Positions 37,373 through 49,999 of a stretch of 64,000 nucleotides of DNA are shown piece after piece. The stretch is from Penelope pileata (taxonomy: Eukaryota > Chordata > Aves > Galliformes > Cracidae), in NCBI GenBank assembly GCA_013396635.1, contig WBMW01003842.1, forward strand, positions 401,211 to 465,210. Direction: 5' to 3'. A program made the translations under genes and the position numbers. Numbering within the stretch: the first letter of the stretch is position 1; each line of letters opens with the position of its first letter. The notes under the pieces are model-generated. The model searched no databases. It worked only from the letters and a program-made list of their open reading frames with translations, and was not told the origin of the DNA.

Positions 37373-38555
37373 AAACAGCAGGGCTGAAAGGGATGGAAAG
37401 AAGTCATCTGGTGTACTTTGGCACACAGCAATATCGAATGCACCTAAATCATTCTAAATGTGTACTCGTCTCACATACAGTGAGGAGCTTCATAGTACCT
37501 ACAAGAATATTCTAGCTCTCCGGGATTCTTACTATTAGAAAAAATTTTCCATGTCCAGCTTGTATTTCCCTTTCTGCAAGTCTGTTTCTCTTATACAGAA
37601 GAAATACGTAGAAGATACCATATCATTCTTCTTATTTTCTCGTGTCTTCCTTATTATCCCTTCTTTAAACTGAATCTTTTCTCTCCTTCAAGGCTCTTAG
37701 AGTTCATCTAGTTCATTCCCTGACCCAAGGAAGACTTTTTCATATTTAAGACATTTCTGTTTATCTGACCATTTTTTGTCTGCATTCTTAATAATACAGA
37801 TTTTATGATCAGTGCTGTCACAGCTGTGTAATTCTTGGTTTATGCCCAGTCTTAACCCAGAAATTTCTCCTCTGACTTACCCAATGTACAATAAACACGG
37901 CCTAAGACTACAGCGGAGTCTCTCTGCCCACATGTTTCTCAGCATGGAGAAGTATTAGGAGGCGTCAAGTCCCCTTATTGCTAAGTAAGACAGAACAGCA
38001 GGTGCCAGTCACTGTTAAAGCATTTATAAACACTTCTAAAGTGCTTGTGATTATACTCTTTTATCTAGGGTCCATGTTAGAAGCAATAGAAATTGTGTTT
38101 CTCACTTTCCCAGAGCTCTGTGATGCTGCGCTATGGTAATTAGGACGAAGTTGAGTTGACCAATGGCTTTGCCATTCTTCTAAACCTGCACTCCTGAACA
38201 TAGAGACACTCACACAGTATCTCAGACATTAACACTGCCTAGCAGCACCCACTGCCTTTCTGGTGGTGGGGGATGCAGCACACGCTCCTGGCCATGAGGC
38301 TGGGAGCAGCCTCACTCTCCCAGCCTGATGCAGGCTTCAGAATGTATTATATTAATGTATTATTAAGCAATAATCCTCTTGCAAGTCAACACTTCTTTTA
38401 ACAAGCAAACTTGTGGGAAGCCCAAGAGAATTTTCATTTTCTCTGAAGACAATTGATATGGTTTAATGACATGGATATACACTGTCCTGCAGTAAGCAGC
38501 TGTAATAAAATAAACCAAGCATTGTTAACATTGAGTCATCTACAGTAATAAACCA
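37373..38555. other. Non-coding stretch, possible ancient LINE remnant
   Basis: No gene was recognised. Around 37690-37800 the order TCATCTAGTTCATTCCCTGA, ACATTTCTG, TTGTCTGCATTCTTA loosely resembles a minus-strand ancient CR1/L3 3' end, but too weakly to call. Confidence 0.4.
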
Positions 38556-38793
38556 TAAAATAATACGGGCTAGAGAGGGAAAAGACCTATTAAGTCATCC
38601 ACTCCATCTCCTGCCAAGACAGGCTTTATTTCTGCCATATATTATTAAGTGCTTTGTCCAGTCTAGTTTTAAATTATTCAAGCAATTTGATTTCCACTAT
38701 TTCCTTTGGGAGACTACTCCACAGTTCAGTTCAGAATTACATTTATTTATTCCTCACTCTCTAAATAAAATTTTCTTTGCTTATCTTCACTAC
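38556..38793 (-). mobile_element. Ancient CR1/L3-like LINE 3' end, minus orientation
   Basis: The order of blocks matches an antisense ancient CR1/L3 tail: GACCTATTAAGTCATCCACT, CATCTCCTGCC, GTGCTTTGTCCAGTCTAGTT, GATTTCCACTATTTCCTTTG and GGGAGACTACTCCACAGTTC. It is far more diverged than the young CR1 copies. The family assignment is from memory. Confidence 0.75.
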
Positions 38794-39668
38794 TTTAAAA
38801 ACTATTTTCCAAATTCTTTCCCTTTTTTTTTTTTTCCTTTTTTTTGAGTTGTGTTTGGAGCTGAGATGTAAAGTGCAGGATGGAGAGGACCTCAGGCTGG
38901 CCAAGGAGTTTCAGGCCAGCTCCTGGGTGTTTCAGAATATTGCTGGGCCCTATGATACGGGCTATCATGAGAGGAAAAACAAGTATTTAACACGCAGGAC
39001 AGCTGGAAACACAAGTAAATGATTACAAGGAGTGATTAAAAGGCATGTTTGTGGCAGAGAAGGATGAATAGAAAGAAATCTTTAGTCCCAGTCTTTAAGC
39101 TGTGCCTTCTCAAGTGTTTTGGCGAGCTCATCCCCAGCCGTACGCTCCAGTACACTTTACAATAAGTTTTCAAGTAATGGGAGCTTAAAAATTAACTGGT
39201 GCAGCCTGTGCTGCACGTTCATGATCCAGAGCCCTTTGAAGCGGGCAGAAAAATCCCCATCCATTTCAGAGGGCTTTGAAGCAAGCCCTGTGCACATGGA
39301 GACGGTGGTTAATTTTCCACTGAGAAGAAGACGCCTTGCATGCAGGCAGCCCGGTGGCATGGCCAGCGAAGGGCCTGGTCGCTGCTCCCCAAGCAGGAAC
39401 GGCTGCCAGGGCGCGTAGGCCTGAGCACGGCCATGTCACACAGAATGGCAGCCAGCCAGCACGGTGTCCACTCTGAGGCCCTGCCTCAGACTGGTTCTTG
39501 CTTATTGTGAGCTAGGTTAAGGCAGTGCAGAAGGACGTGGAGGAAACAGCCTTCCTGTCATTTAAGCACATGTGAGTTTTCAGCTTTGGGAAGAGCAGCA
39601 ACTGCAAAGCGGTCCTCTGGGAAACCTCTTTTGCCTCTCAGTGTAAATGGAGAGTAAGGTAAACGTGT
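38794..39668. other. Non-coding stretch, no gene recognised
   Basis: Begins with a T-rich run (about 38819-38846) and contains a GC-richer patch near 39300-39450. No domain was recognised in the short frames. Confidence 0.5.
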
Positions 39669-39999
39669 AGATTGCTCTGAAAGCAATGCTTCCCATTTAT
39701 TTCCATGGAAACTACAACAGATACAAAGAGCGCAATAACACTATTTGACAGAGCAAATTTTCAGCTACAAAACACTATTTTTAAACAGTCACCACCATTA
39801 GCTCTGCATTTTTGCCAGCGATGAGCAAGAGCCTGCATGCTGCACTCAAAATAATCTGCACCAGCAGAGGTGAATGTTTCACAGCTGCTATGACTGTGCC
39901 GCTGCTGCTGAAATGCATCACTCACCGCCTCACTGTGCTGATATCCACTGTTTGGTCTTCATAAACGTTCAGCAAGCGATAATGGATGCCAATGGGTGA
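39669..39999 (-). mobile_element. Mariner-type (Galluhop-like) transposon fragment, minus orientation
   Basis: The left end, GCTCTGAAAGCAATGCTTCC followed by CATTTATTTCCATGGAAACT, is the inverted terminal repeat seen in reverse complement at 47083-47116. The next 300 bp align block for block with the reverse complement of 46820-47080: CAGTCACCACCATTAGCTCT, GCATTTTTGCCAGCGATGAG, CTGCACCAGCAGAGGTG and GTTCAGCAAGCGATAATGG. Homology stops near 39999 and the opposite terminal repeat is missing. No transposase frame is present. Confidence 0.85.
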
Positions 40000-42518
40000 G
40001 CCCTCATCCTCTGCCCCCTGCCTCTACGCAAGTGGGGCAGTGAGGGCTCCTTCCACACTGGTCTGTTTGGGGCTCCTTCCCTACACTGCTGTAGCTCATC
40101 CCTGGCCCTGCAGCCCCAGGGCAGCCTCGCTCCGGCTTGGCAGCCCCAGAGACACACAATGCCACCTCCAAGGCACCAGTTAGGGACACACCGAGGCCAA
40201 GGAGTAACACCTGAGCATCACCCTACAGATACTGGATTGGAACTCCATCTTCAGAAAGGATTTCTTGTGAACTAACCCAGTTCCCTTTGCACAATAATAT
40301 GTCTACCTCAGTCCAGGCACACCCACCTTTAGAATAAAGGGGTTTGTAAGCTGTTTCCCTTCACTATTAGTCACTGTTTTAAGGTCATTCACATTACACT
40401 GTGCTCTAATGTCCAGTTGTGTGCCTTAGTATAGTTTTGGAAGAAGAAACATAAAAAATAACAGCATATAAAAAATTATAGAGGAAAACAAAGACGTGAA
40501 GCATTTCACTAGATATTTTCAAAATATCGGTATGTGCTACAGATTTCCAGTTTGTAGGAAACAACTGATACTTCCAAGGAACCAATTATTTTTCCAATTC
40601 TTCTGTATACAGGAGTACATAAATCAAAATTGTGGGTTTTACTTAAACAATATATTTTTATTTTAACTGTATGAGTTCTAATTATCTATCAGGATCTATG
40701 CAATTCAGTATGAGACTCCCCAAGGATGACCACCATTTCCAACAGGCCACTGAAACAGCTATATTTCAGCAATCCCACTTGGACTTCAGCTGAGTAAAAT
40801 TCACCTGAACAGGGCTTTGCCCATTCCAGCACCTGAACAGAACACCAATCAGCACTTCAGGGTGTGGTAACTCTATTTTCAAATGCTGTGAATACTTTGA
40901 TGCTGTGCCAATGCCTCTTAGCCAGTGGGTTGGGAGATGGAGTAGGGAGGCTCCGGTCGGGCTGGGGGCATCTGCAGGCTGGAACACCAGAAGAAGGCAA
41001 CTATTTGCAGCTGTGTACAATCACAAAAGAAGTACTGTTGTTTCTGCAGGTGAATTGCTTTTCACCCAGTTAAATGTCCCTGCACGGAATAAAACAACTA
41101 AGTTGCAAGTGTGGGCCAGTCCCTCTCTCCCACAGCGTTGCTGTGGTACAAGGGGATGTTTTATTGGTTTTATGAGCAAACAGGATCTGCTGTCTGGGCA
41201 GGAGTGCCTGGCCACCAGGTAGGAACTGAATGCTGCTCTCAGTAACAGGAAAGCTTCCAATTAAATAAAATCTGAGTCTCTTTTATTTATTAAACAGCAG
41301 TGTTCAGTAATTTTACAAGAATGGTTTATGTCCTAGAATATCTTACTCTCCTTTAGCTTTCAGTGTAGTTAAATCTGTAGGCATCAGATATTGCTATAGC
41401 AACAGTGTGCTTTTGGAAAAAAACAAATAAGTAAATAGTGAGTGAACATTTCACTTCCCTACAGAATTAAGGAGTTGGTAAAGACTAAAACAGAAATGGC
41501 TGTGGGAATGTGGAAGAATAATGTACCACAAACTTCCTTTTCTAGGGTGTTGCCAACTTTCACAATTATTTTATATCTGAAAGCCCAATGCTTGGCATCC
41601 CTTAATTTGAAAATTTTGGATTTTACAATAAAATAAGAAAGCAGTTGGAAGAGAAGATGAATAGATGAATACTGTAATGCAATTTGTTGTTTACAGAGAA
41701 ATATTTCCCTCGTTAACTACCTGAAGAGACAGCTTGGAAGTACTAGTACGCAACAAGTACTAAATAAGGAATACAATCATGAATAATATGTTTGAGAAAT
41801 TGATGGGCTCAGTAAAATCAACAGATTGCATGAGAGAAGCTGTCGTAATGAATTCCAGTGGTTTATACAAGAATAGCCAACCGGAAATATAATTCATGCA
41901 TATAAAATTTTCACATATTACTTATGGAAGGCTAGTGGCTGTCATGAACATAAAATACATACCACAGTCAGATACCCCTATCTCATGCACCTTTCTCCCC
42001 CAATAAATATACATACTGTCTCTGTATCCCATTCTTATAGATGATATTTTTCAGTTGCATGTGTCTGGTTTGTCAACATAGCACAGTGTTAATGTTAGAA
42101 AGCTGAAATTTGCAGCAACATCTTCTTTCAGGGCACTGACAAATAATAGAGAATAAAGCACATTTGGAGTTTGTCTGAATGACACCTGGTCATCGGATTT
42201 TAAAAGCCAGCAGTGAAGAAGCTTGCCTGAGTTCAGAAATGTAAATTATGACTGCCAGAACTCCTGCTGAGGATGCGATACAAAAGAAAATAATTCAGCA
42301 CATTAGTAGAACAAGATGTCAGCATGATATCTGCTGAGACCACTATCAGACAGAGGAGGAACAGTCAGTGATAGCTAGAATTTCATTTAGAAACACCCTG
42401 CTCATAATTACTCATTGCTGCGCTATTAAAGCTTCCACAACTGTTTCATAGGAGGAAAAAACAAACAAGCAAGCAAAAAATAGAGTATTTGATGTATACG
42501 TACATATTTTTATCCATG
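40000..42518. other. Non-coding stretch, no gene recognised
   Basis: A GC-richer start (40000-40200) gives way to AT-rich DNA. No recognised repeats or exons. Confidence 0.5.
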
Positions 42519-42756
42519 GTGCCATGGGAAGTTCAGGTTGGATATTAGGAAAACTTCTCAGACAGAGCGGTCAGGTACTGGCACAGGCTGCCCAGGGAGG
42601 TGGTGGAGTCACCGTCCCTGGAGGTGTTCAGGAAACGTCTTGGTGTGGCACTGAGGGACATGAAATGGTTTAGTGGGCAATATTGGTGGTAGATGGATGG
42701 TTGGACTAGAAGATCTTAGAGGTCTTTTCCAACCTTAATTATTCTATGATTCTACG
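42519..42756 (+). mobile_element. CR1 LINE 3' tail
   Basis: A 238-bp CR1 tail: TTCAGGTTGGATATTAGGAA, CTGGCACAGGCTGCCCAGGG, GGAGTCACCGTCCCTGGAGG, GGTTGGACTAGAAGATCTTA and a final ATTCTATGATTCTA. It belongs to the same subfamily as the minus-strand copy at 46527-46757. Confidence 0.94.
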
Positions 42757-44300
42757 TATATGTATGTTTGTTTTCACATAAGCAGAGGCATTGTGAACAG
42801 CTTCTGATACGTTAAAAAAAGTGTGGAATCAGGCAAAGGAGCTCAGGATACTGACATGTATTTACCACTAAACTACAGAATGACACCAAGAAAGCAGATG
42901 CTGGTACTTGTTGAAAATCAGAAATGAAAAATCAAACAGGCCCTAACAGGGTGTATTTCACACACATTTGTCAAATGTGCCAAAACATACCAATTTTATA
43001 TCCATTTCATGTTCAATTGACAGTCCAGACACTTGCAGATGATAAAATAACCCCTGCAGCCACATGTTGCAGGGACAGTCCTGTGTACTATCTGGGGGAA
43101 ATGGGGAAGGTTTGAATTATTTGCTGGACTCTTTATCATACAGCACTGTAGAACAGAGACGGGATGCCACCTAACCCAGTATCCTTCGAGAATCTGAATG
43201 AGTCAATAAAACCCAACATTTTTAACACTCTTTAAGTTTCAGATTTTAGAATGCTTTATGAAGAACCTAAACTGAAATACTTCTTTCAATCTTATACATG
43301 CTTCTCATTTCCCCGAATAACTCTGGAAATTGATAGTGAGCTTGTTTCTGGCAGAGGAAGGTGGACCGTCAAAAAAATCATCTTTTGGGCATCCTCAGCA
43401 TTACAACAGGGAGTTGCCTTGGGAACTTCAATTCAAAAGCAGAGAGAAATGATTCTAAAATATTTCCTAAGACCTGTTGGAAATGTTAACTGAGCTTTAG
43501 CTGACTTCACTACATATTTAACACAAACTTATTTGTCCCTCAACAGTGCTAAATCTTTTAATAGTACTTTTTCAGGCTTAGAGCAGTCCAGGAAAATTCC
43601 AGACTTCACTTTGGCAAAGAAAGCCAAGAACAAAAATGATCTGTAAAGCAGAAGTATGTTAGTAGGCAAAACCTGAAGCATTCAGATGCTAGGGAAGGTT
43701 GGACCGATTTTCTCTGAGAATGAGGCAGAGGCCAGTTATACACAGGTGCCTCTGGCCAGCATTTATTGGCGGTTTTCAGTTTTTAGGTTTGCCTACTTCT
43801 TCATTTGAGCACTATCCAAGAATGACTCAAAGGCCATACTGCTTTTCTAGAGCACTCACAGGAACAAGAAAATACTGAAAGGAATATAGTTAACTTGTTC
43901 TAGCTATGAATTATGTGACATATTACACATCTGTATATATGGTTTAAATTTTTAATTTTTTGTAGGGTAGAGGCAGAGACCTACTACTATTCAAAGAACA
44001 AAATGATTTACTCAAAATTGTTCTTAAGAATCAAAATTTTCCTTTCAAGTCTTCATAAGAGTCCTCACTTCCACAGCAGATTTTACTTGAAAATTCCTCC
44101 ACAGAGGAGGTTGCTCTTGTAACCCTCCACGTGAATGTTTACAACGACGAGTGCACTTATTGGTTACCATCATGAAGATGCTACCTCCAGTCCACTACAT
44201 CATGTTTTGTCTTCCTGAGTCTGCAGACAATATGAAGCAATTTCTCTGAAAAATGTACCTGTACTACAGAGATGACCACGAGGGAAATAGCTAATGAAAG
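42757..44300. other. Non-coding stretch, no gene recognised
   Basis: AT-rich sequence with short frames only. No repeat family was recognised before the mariner fragment. Confidence 0.5.
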
Positions 44301-44326
44301 CTTTTACCACGTTATTGTGGTAAAAG
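44301..44326. repeat. Perfect inverted repeat, 10-bp arms, 6-bp loop
   Basis: CTTTTACCAC, loop GTTATT, GTGGTAAAAG. The arms are exact reverse complements. The hairpin abuts the left limit of recognisable mariner homology. Confidence 0.9.
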
Positions 44327-44590
44327 GTGGATGCCAGCACAGTGAGGTGATGGGGTGGCACGTTCCAGCAGCGGTGACAACAATATGAAAGACAAGCCAC
44401 GTTCCAGAAGACCATGCAGATTTTTATGAGTGTGGCATGCAGGCTCTTGTTCATGGCTGGCAAAAATGCATGGCTCGTGGTGGTGACTATGCTGAAGAAG
44501 AGTGTTTTGTAGCTGTGTTATTGTGCTCTTTGTAGCTGTTGTAGTTTCTGTGGAAACAAATAGGAGGCATTACTTCTGGAGCAACAAACG
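44327..44590 (+). mobile_element. Mariner-type (Galluhop-like) transposon fragment, plus orientation
   Basis: It aligns with the right half of the 46351-47116 element: GGATGCCAGCACAGTGAGG, GAGTGTGGCATGCAGGCTCT, GGTGGTGACTATGCTGAAGA and the end block AATAGGAGGCATTACTTCTG. The end lies next to a TA (44591-44592), the mariner target dinucleotide. The left half and left terminal repeat are absent. The minus-strand frame across it is a shadow, not a transposase. Confidence 0.85.
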
Positions 44591-44592
44591 TA

Positions 44593-46350
44593 TTAGTTAT
44601 ATGTAAGTCTTTTAGCTTACGTTTTCCTACATCAAAGGATGTGGATGATAAAACTCAGCTATTCAGTCACCTAAATTTCTCCTCTTTCTGGTTCTGACTG
44701 CGTTATTTTATCTGCTGAAAAAGATACAAATAAGCGGATCTCCAGCTCCAAGTGACATTTACTTTTCCTTCCCAGTCTTCAGATATTGAAAATATGTAAA
44801 TCTTAGCAAGTTAGACATAGCTGGCCGTAGCGAACGCAGAGAAAGGTGTGGGGTGGAAGCAGCAGCATGTTGCCAAAAACCCATCAGCTTGTAGGCACAG
44901 AGCCCAGCAGCGACTCAGCAGAGGCCGGAGCCTCCCACAGATCAGCGTCGGATGTTCCAGGCTGGGACGGACAGTGAAAGGAGAGAGATGAAGCAGGTGG
45001 CTTCACTCAAAGGAAGGGAAGGGATGGCAGTAGCATTTTGTTTGGGTTTTTTTTTGCCTTTGATTAAGTTGTTCTACTAAAACAACTCCCACACGCTCAG
45101 GGAGGACAGCCCAGTCAGTCTGAACCAAGAGTGAACACATGTTGACAACGTTATTTATTGGAGACTCAGACCAGTTCCACTCGCATCAATCTTAGCAAGT
45201 ACGGAAACTTTTCAAAACCTCTCCGATCTTCTGGCATATCTCTTTTCTATCTGACATTCTGCTGGACTTCCTTGCTTTCTCACATCCCTCTTTCCTCTGC
45301 GGTGGACTTTTATCTGCTATTCCTCTTTTCTCCTGACTTCTTCTCACAGCAATCTTCTGGCTTTTTGGCTTTCATTCACGGATCTCAGGTCCTTTTTGTT
45401 GAAGGCACCATAACGTAAATGACTTGGAAGATGTGACAGAAATGAAGACAAGCTTGAGAAGGGAGCTGTCAGTGCCTCCTCCCATTAATTCCCTTGACAC
45501 AGCAGGATGTTTTGTCTGGTGGTTTGGTAAGAACTCAAACAAGGTTTTTCCTGGTCCTTTCTGCCCCTAGAATCTGTGCATCTCTGGATCTTGCTTGGAT
45601 TGTGTTTGCCACAAAGAGATGCCTCAAGTTTTTGCTTTTCCCTTTCTCTGCTGCTGTTGAGAGAAAGGGCTTTCCTTTTTTCTTCTTTTCAAAATAGTGC
45701 AGAATTCCACAGTACCCGTCAAACTGCTTTTTTTCTTCTCTCTATTTGAAGTGATAGTCCTACAGATTTAACACTCATGGTTTAATTTCAAACCCACAAC
45801 ATTAAATTGGCGTAGATATTAGGCAGGGAGAGTCTGCCCAACTGTAAATACACGTGAAACGCTTACAGTTATTCCATTACAGCACACGTTGGATATTACA
45901 TTAAATCCTTAATAAGACTACATTAAAAGGCTAAAAAGAGTGAGACAGAAAATTCCCACAGAAGGGAAACATTGAGTAATTATTTCTGCTGTGTCTTTAA
46001 TTCCTTTTGTCTAGACATGAGAACAGCCTTCAGGCTTATCCTGCCAATGTTAATAAAGTCTCTGGAGGGTACACAGTAAAATAACTAATATAGCAATAAA
46101 AGTAATGCGATGAGAATTACCTAACTATAATAACAGTACCACTTATAGTAATGAAATATGCCCACACACATGCATACAAATTCCCGCACTTACATGCAAC
46201 TATGTGCCTGTGTGTAACTCCTGAGCCAGCTCTCCAAACACATTTTGCCACAGCAAACCTACTTTTTTTCCATGTAGATTTGCATCTAGATTCATCTCAG
46301 ATGGATCTGATGGTTAGGCCATTAATGACTAATGACTAGTGTGAATAATA
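44593..46350. other. Non-coding stretch, no gene recognised
   Basis: AT-rich sequence between mariner elements. The pyrimidine-rich frame at 45158-45418 shows no domain. Confidence 0.5.
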
Positions 46351-47116
46351 GGAGGGCTGCTCCGGAAGTAAAGCCTCCTATTTGGCCCACAATGTCAGAG
46401 GCAGATGTTGGTGGTACGGCAGTAGAGGCTGAACCTTCCCACCAATATTCTGTTCCATGTCGTGTGACAGATGGCAGCAGAGGGGCACTCTGACACAATG
46501 GCGTCTGACATGGGAGTGCAGATGGGTGATAGAATCATAGAATCATTACATTTGGAAAAGCCCTCTAAGATCATCAAGTGCAACCATCAGCCCATCCCCA
46601 CCATGCCTGCTAACTCATGTCCCTCAGTGGCACATCTCCACATTTCCTGAATGCCTCCAGGGACGGTGACTCCACCACCTCCCTGGGCAGCCTGTGCCAG
46701 TGCCTGATCACTCTGTCTGAGGAGAAGTTTTCCTAATACCCAACCTGAACCTCCCTTGAAGCAAAGGTGTGGAATTGAATTCCTCCATGTGGAAAAAATG
46801 GCACCCACTGACATTCACTGACACTTGCTGAACATTTATGGACCAAGCAGTGGCTGTGAGCACAGCGAGGTGGTGGTGGTGCGTTTCAGCAGTGGTGACA
46901 GCAACAGTGGGGCACCTCCACTGGTGCAGATTGTTACGAGCGTGGCATGCAGGCCCTTGTTCATCGCTGGCAATAATGCACAGCTAATGGTGGTGACTGT
47001 GTTGTAAAAGAGTGTTTTGTAGCTGAGAATGTCCTCTATCAATAGTTATAGTGTTATCATGCTCTTTGTTGTAGTTTCCATGGAAATAAATAGGAGGCAT
47101 TACTTTTGGAGCCACC
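46351..47116 (+). mobile_element. Mariner-type (Galluhop-like) MITE with nested CR1
   Basis: Both terminal inverted repeats are present. The left end reads GGCTGCTCCGGAAGTAAAGC and then CTCCTATTT. The right end, reverse-complemented, reads GGCTCCAAAAGTAATGCCTC and then CTATTTATTTCC. TA dinucleotides flank the element (46349-46350 and 47117-47118), as expected for Tc1/mariner insertion. A minus-strand CR1 occupies 46527-46757. Without it the element is about 535 bp, too short for a roughly 1-kb mariner transposase, and none is visible. It is therefore a non-autonomous derivative that must have been mobilised by a transposase made elsewhere. The resemblance to chicken Galluhop is from memory. 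Confidence 0.88.
46527..46757 (-). mobile_element. CR1 LINE 3' tail nested in mariner element
   Basis: Minus orientation: it opens with GATAGAATCATAGAATCATT (the reverse of the ATTCTATG tail) and ends at CCTGAACCTCCCTT. The mariner sequence resumes at once with GAAGCAAAGGTGTGGAATTG. No target duplication is evident. Because it interrupts the mariner copy, it inserted later. Confidence 0.95.
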
Positions 47117-47118
47117 TA

Positions 47119-49999
47119 GGCGCTTCTCTTAAAACGATGTAATATTATATTTCTCACACCTTATTTTCCTGACACCCCCATTGAATGGTATGGTTGATTT
47201 CAGGGCTATATGGATGCCAACACTGGATGTCAACACCAAGAAGCTTCAACTCTGCCCTCACCTACCTCTCCGAGAATCGGTGAGTGGAGCTCCACCAGGA
47301 TTAACTGCGGCCCAGTTTGTTATTAGGGACAACTGGAACAGTTGGGCCCCCTTTTAGAAGGCAACAAAACAGGAAAGCGTAAAGTTTTAAGCGCGCCTGC
47401 CATCGTTAAACTGCTCTGACCAGTCCTGAAGGAGTTGGTGATTTTGTCTGTTTGTTGGCTGCTGTCGCCAGAGCAACTAACTGGCTCTACAAGCAGCTGC
47501 GGCACGCCAGCGGGGCTGTAATGGAATACATTCCTTAGCGTGAGTCAACGCCTCTGCTGAGGAGGAAGCACGCTGTGCTGGAAATAGGCTCTGAAATGGT
47601 GTGTTCTGCTCAGAGACTGGAAAGAAGAAACCGTCTGGAATCAGGCTCCTCCCTCCCCTGTAGGTTTTCAGTGCTTGTGATGGTCGTGCTGTGCTGGGGG
47701 CAGATCGGTGGCCCTGCTCTCCCCGGGTGGCCGAAGAAGCGAGGGAGGCAAGGCTGCCCTGCGCCCTGCAGAAGGGAGAGGAGATCCCAGCCAGCCCCAG
47801 CATGGGCCGGCAGCCACTGCCTCCGAGAGCTGCCTCCAGGGCGGTGGTTTTCGCACCGTGTCCCGCAGACCCCCGGGGATTTGCTGACTGCTCCTAAAAG
47901 GGCCTCAGAACAGGATGGCAAGACCCAAGCCTATTTGCACTGTAATTTAAATTCAGTACCCAGGGATCTGCGTTTCCCTTGGACAACTGTTAACCATCAA
48001 CAACTCCAAAAAAAGTTGAGATACACACTGTGCAAAGTGAGTCTCATTCTGCCTTCATAAAACCAGCATCAGTCTGGAGAATCTGGCTGCACTGGGAATC
48101 ACCCTGGTGCAGACAGAGAAGGCAGAAACCCTTCCCTGGCCAAACTGATCTAGCTGATGTTGTTTGATAAACTTCAAATATTGATGAGTAAAGGATCACA
48201 TATGTTTTGCCATGTGGTTTGAGGTGGGGAATTATGACACATTTTTAACTCAGTATGAAGGCAAATTTGAGGAGAAGTAAAATTAAATTTATTCCAAACA
48301 GCAACTCATGGTAATGATTTAAATTAAGTAAATTATTAACATGGTGCTTTTATTAAGATGCATTTGAGGTTAGCAGTCTGTGGAAGGAGTTGCATGAATT
48401 TTAGACTTACACTTCAAAGCAACATTGCATTGCCTGAATCCATAAACCAGCAAACAGGGGTAACTTTAGGGCAAATTATCTTTGCACCAGTGTAGTTCTC
48501 TGTGCAGCCAGAGCTGCTTTGGATGGGTGTGCTGGGAACAGACTGAGAGCTCCCTTTGCATTGCAGATGTTAAGTCATCTCCCTTAAAAACAAAACTACA
48601 GCTCCAGCCACGGATTGGTAACCCCAAATGCAACATGTCAAATTTGTCTTAATAAAGCTGATACATTAATAATATTCAGAATTTTAATAAAGACATTGTC
48701 TTGGAACTGTTGCTTGGAAAGTGATTTAATGCTACTTTCCCTCTGAATTTCCTTTAAGACATTTATAATGAATGTCTTAAAACTGAGCCATAATTTCCTC
48801 AAAATAAAGCCAGATGACAAAGTACATCTGCTTCCTTAACAGTCAGACTTAGGGAAGGCTTCACGAGAGGCGTATGAGAGACATCAGAGTTAGAAATAAA
48901 TTGGTCAATAAATACTTTTGTTCTCAGCTTAAAGTAACTCGTTGATCCCATTTTCTGACCAAAAAATTTTACGTTTTTGAATATGAATACGATGAGTATG
49001 AATCTTGACAGCTGGGCAGCTTCTTTTCCTCCTGCCCCTAAAGGGCACATTGCAACCACAGCCCGAACAAACTGTGGTTCATTGACACCCTCGGATAGAG
49101 CACTTCCTCCAAAAAGAAAATGAAATAATGACTTTGTCTTCTCTCTTGCAACATATGGAGACCATATATAAGGGGAAAGAGAAGAAGAAAATAATCTGCA
49201 GTTTATATCTCTCACTTTAATAAATGTTAATAATGAAATCTGCAAGGATGCCCACAGGAACAGGAGAATCTGGCCAATAAAATCTTGTAGACTCTTTACA
49301 TTGTCAACGTAATTTCCTGCATAATGTCCAAGGAATGTCATAGGGCAACTCACATATAAAGGCCAATAGCTTGTGTTGGGCTCTGAAAAGTGGTCTGGGC
49401 AGCTTCAGTTTGAGGATGGAGAGCCATGCTTCTCTTGGCGTAATTATTTGGGTGTAATTTGTATTTGGGGCAACTATTGACACTGTTAAACACTTTTTTT
49501 TACTGGAATAATGTAGCTCTAATTTGCAGGCCATTGGTTCTCCTTATGTTTTCCTCTGTTAAATTGTCTGTGATAAAAGTATCAAGCACGATATTTTATG
49601 CATCAAATGTTTATTTTGTGGATATAAACAGACTGTGCTCTTTATCACCGTAAAGCATTCTAACCATTACAACTTGCTTCTCACTTTCCTCTTTCCCTCC
49701 ATAGGAAATTCAGAATAGTACACAGTTCTCCAGTATCAGTACTATGAACAAAGATAAAATCAGTTTCCTGGTTCTTCACACTAGTTCCCATTTTCTACGA
49801 GTATGGATTATAACAACTGTTTCCGGCACTACCTGCGCCCGTATGTCCACAGCGATGAATAAAACCTTTTCCAAACTTTTAAAGTTATTGCCCCAAAGAG
49901 CGGAATTTTCAAGAGTAACAATTTTGCTCTCATAAAAACAAAACAATGACAACAACAAAACCCGAGTGCCATACATTTCCAGGAGGCTTAAGTACAGGC
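47119..49999. other. Non-coding stretch with a CpG-richer patch
   Basis: No gene was recognised. The part at about 47380-47900 is GC-rich, with roughly two dozen CpGs by eye in 500 bp, unlike the AT-rich, CpG-poor surroundings. The 184-codon minus-strand frame at 48799-49353 shows no recognisable domain. Confidence 0.5.

Noticed and set aside
46836..47042. Minus-strand frame inside the mariner element as a possible transposase
   Set aside because: Too short, in the terminal half of a non-autonomous element, and without the spaced acidic residues of a mariner transposase.
48799..49353. 184-codon minus-strand open frame
   Set aside because: Composition is typical of AT-rich non-coding DNA, with many F, L, S and I residues and no motif.
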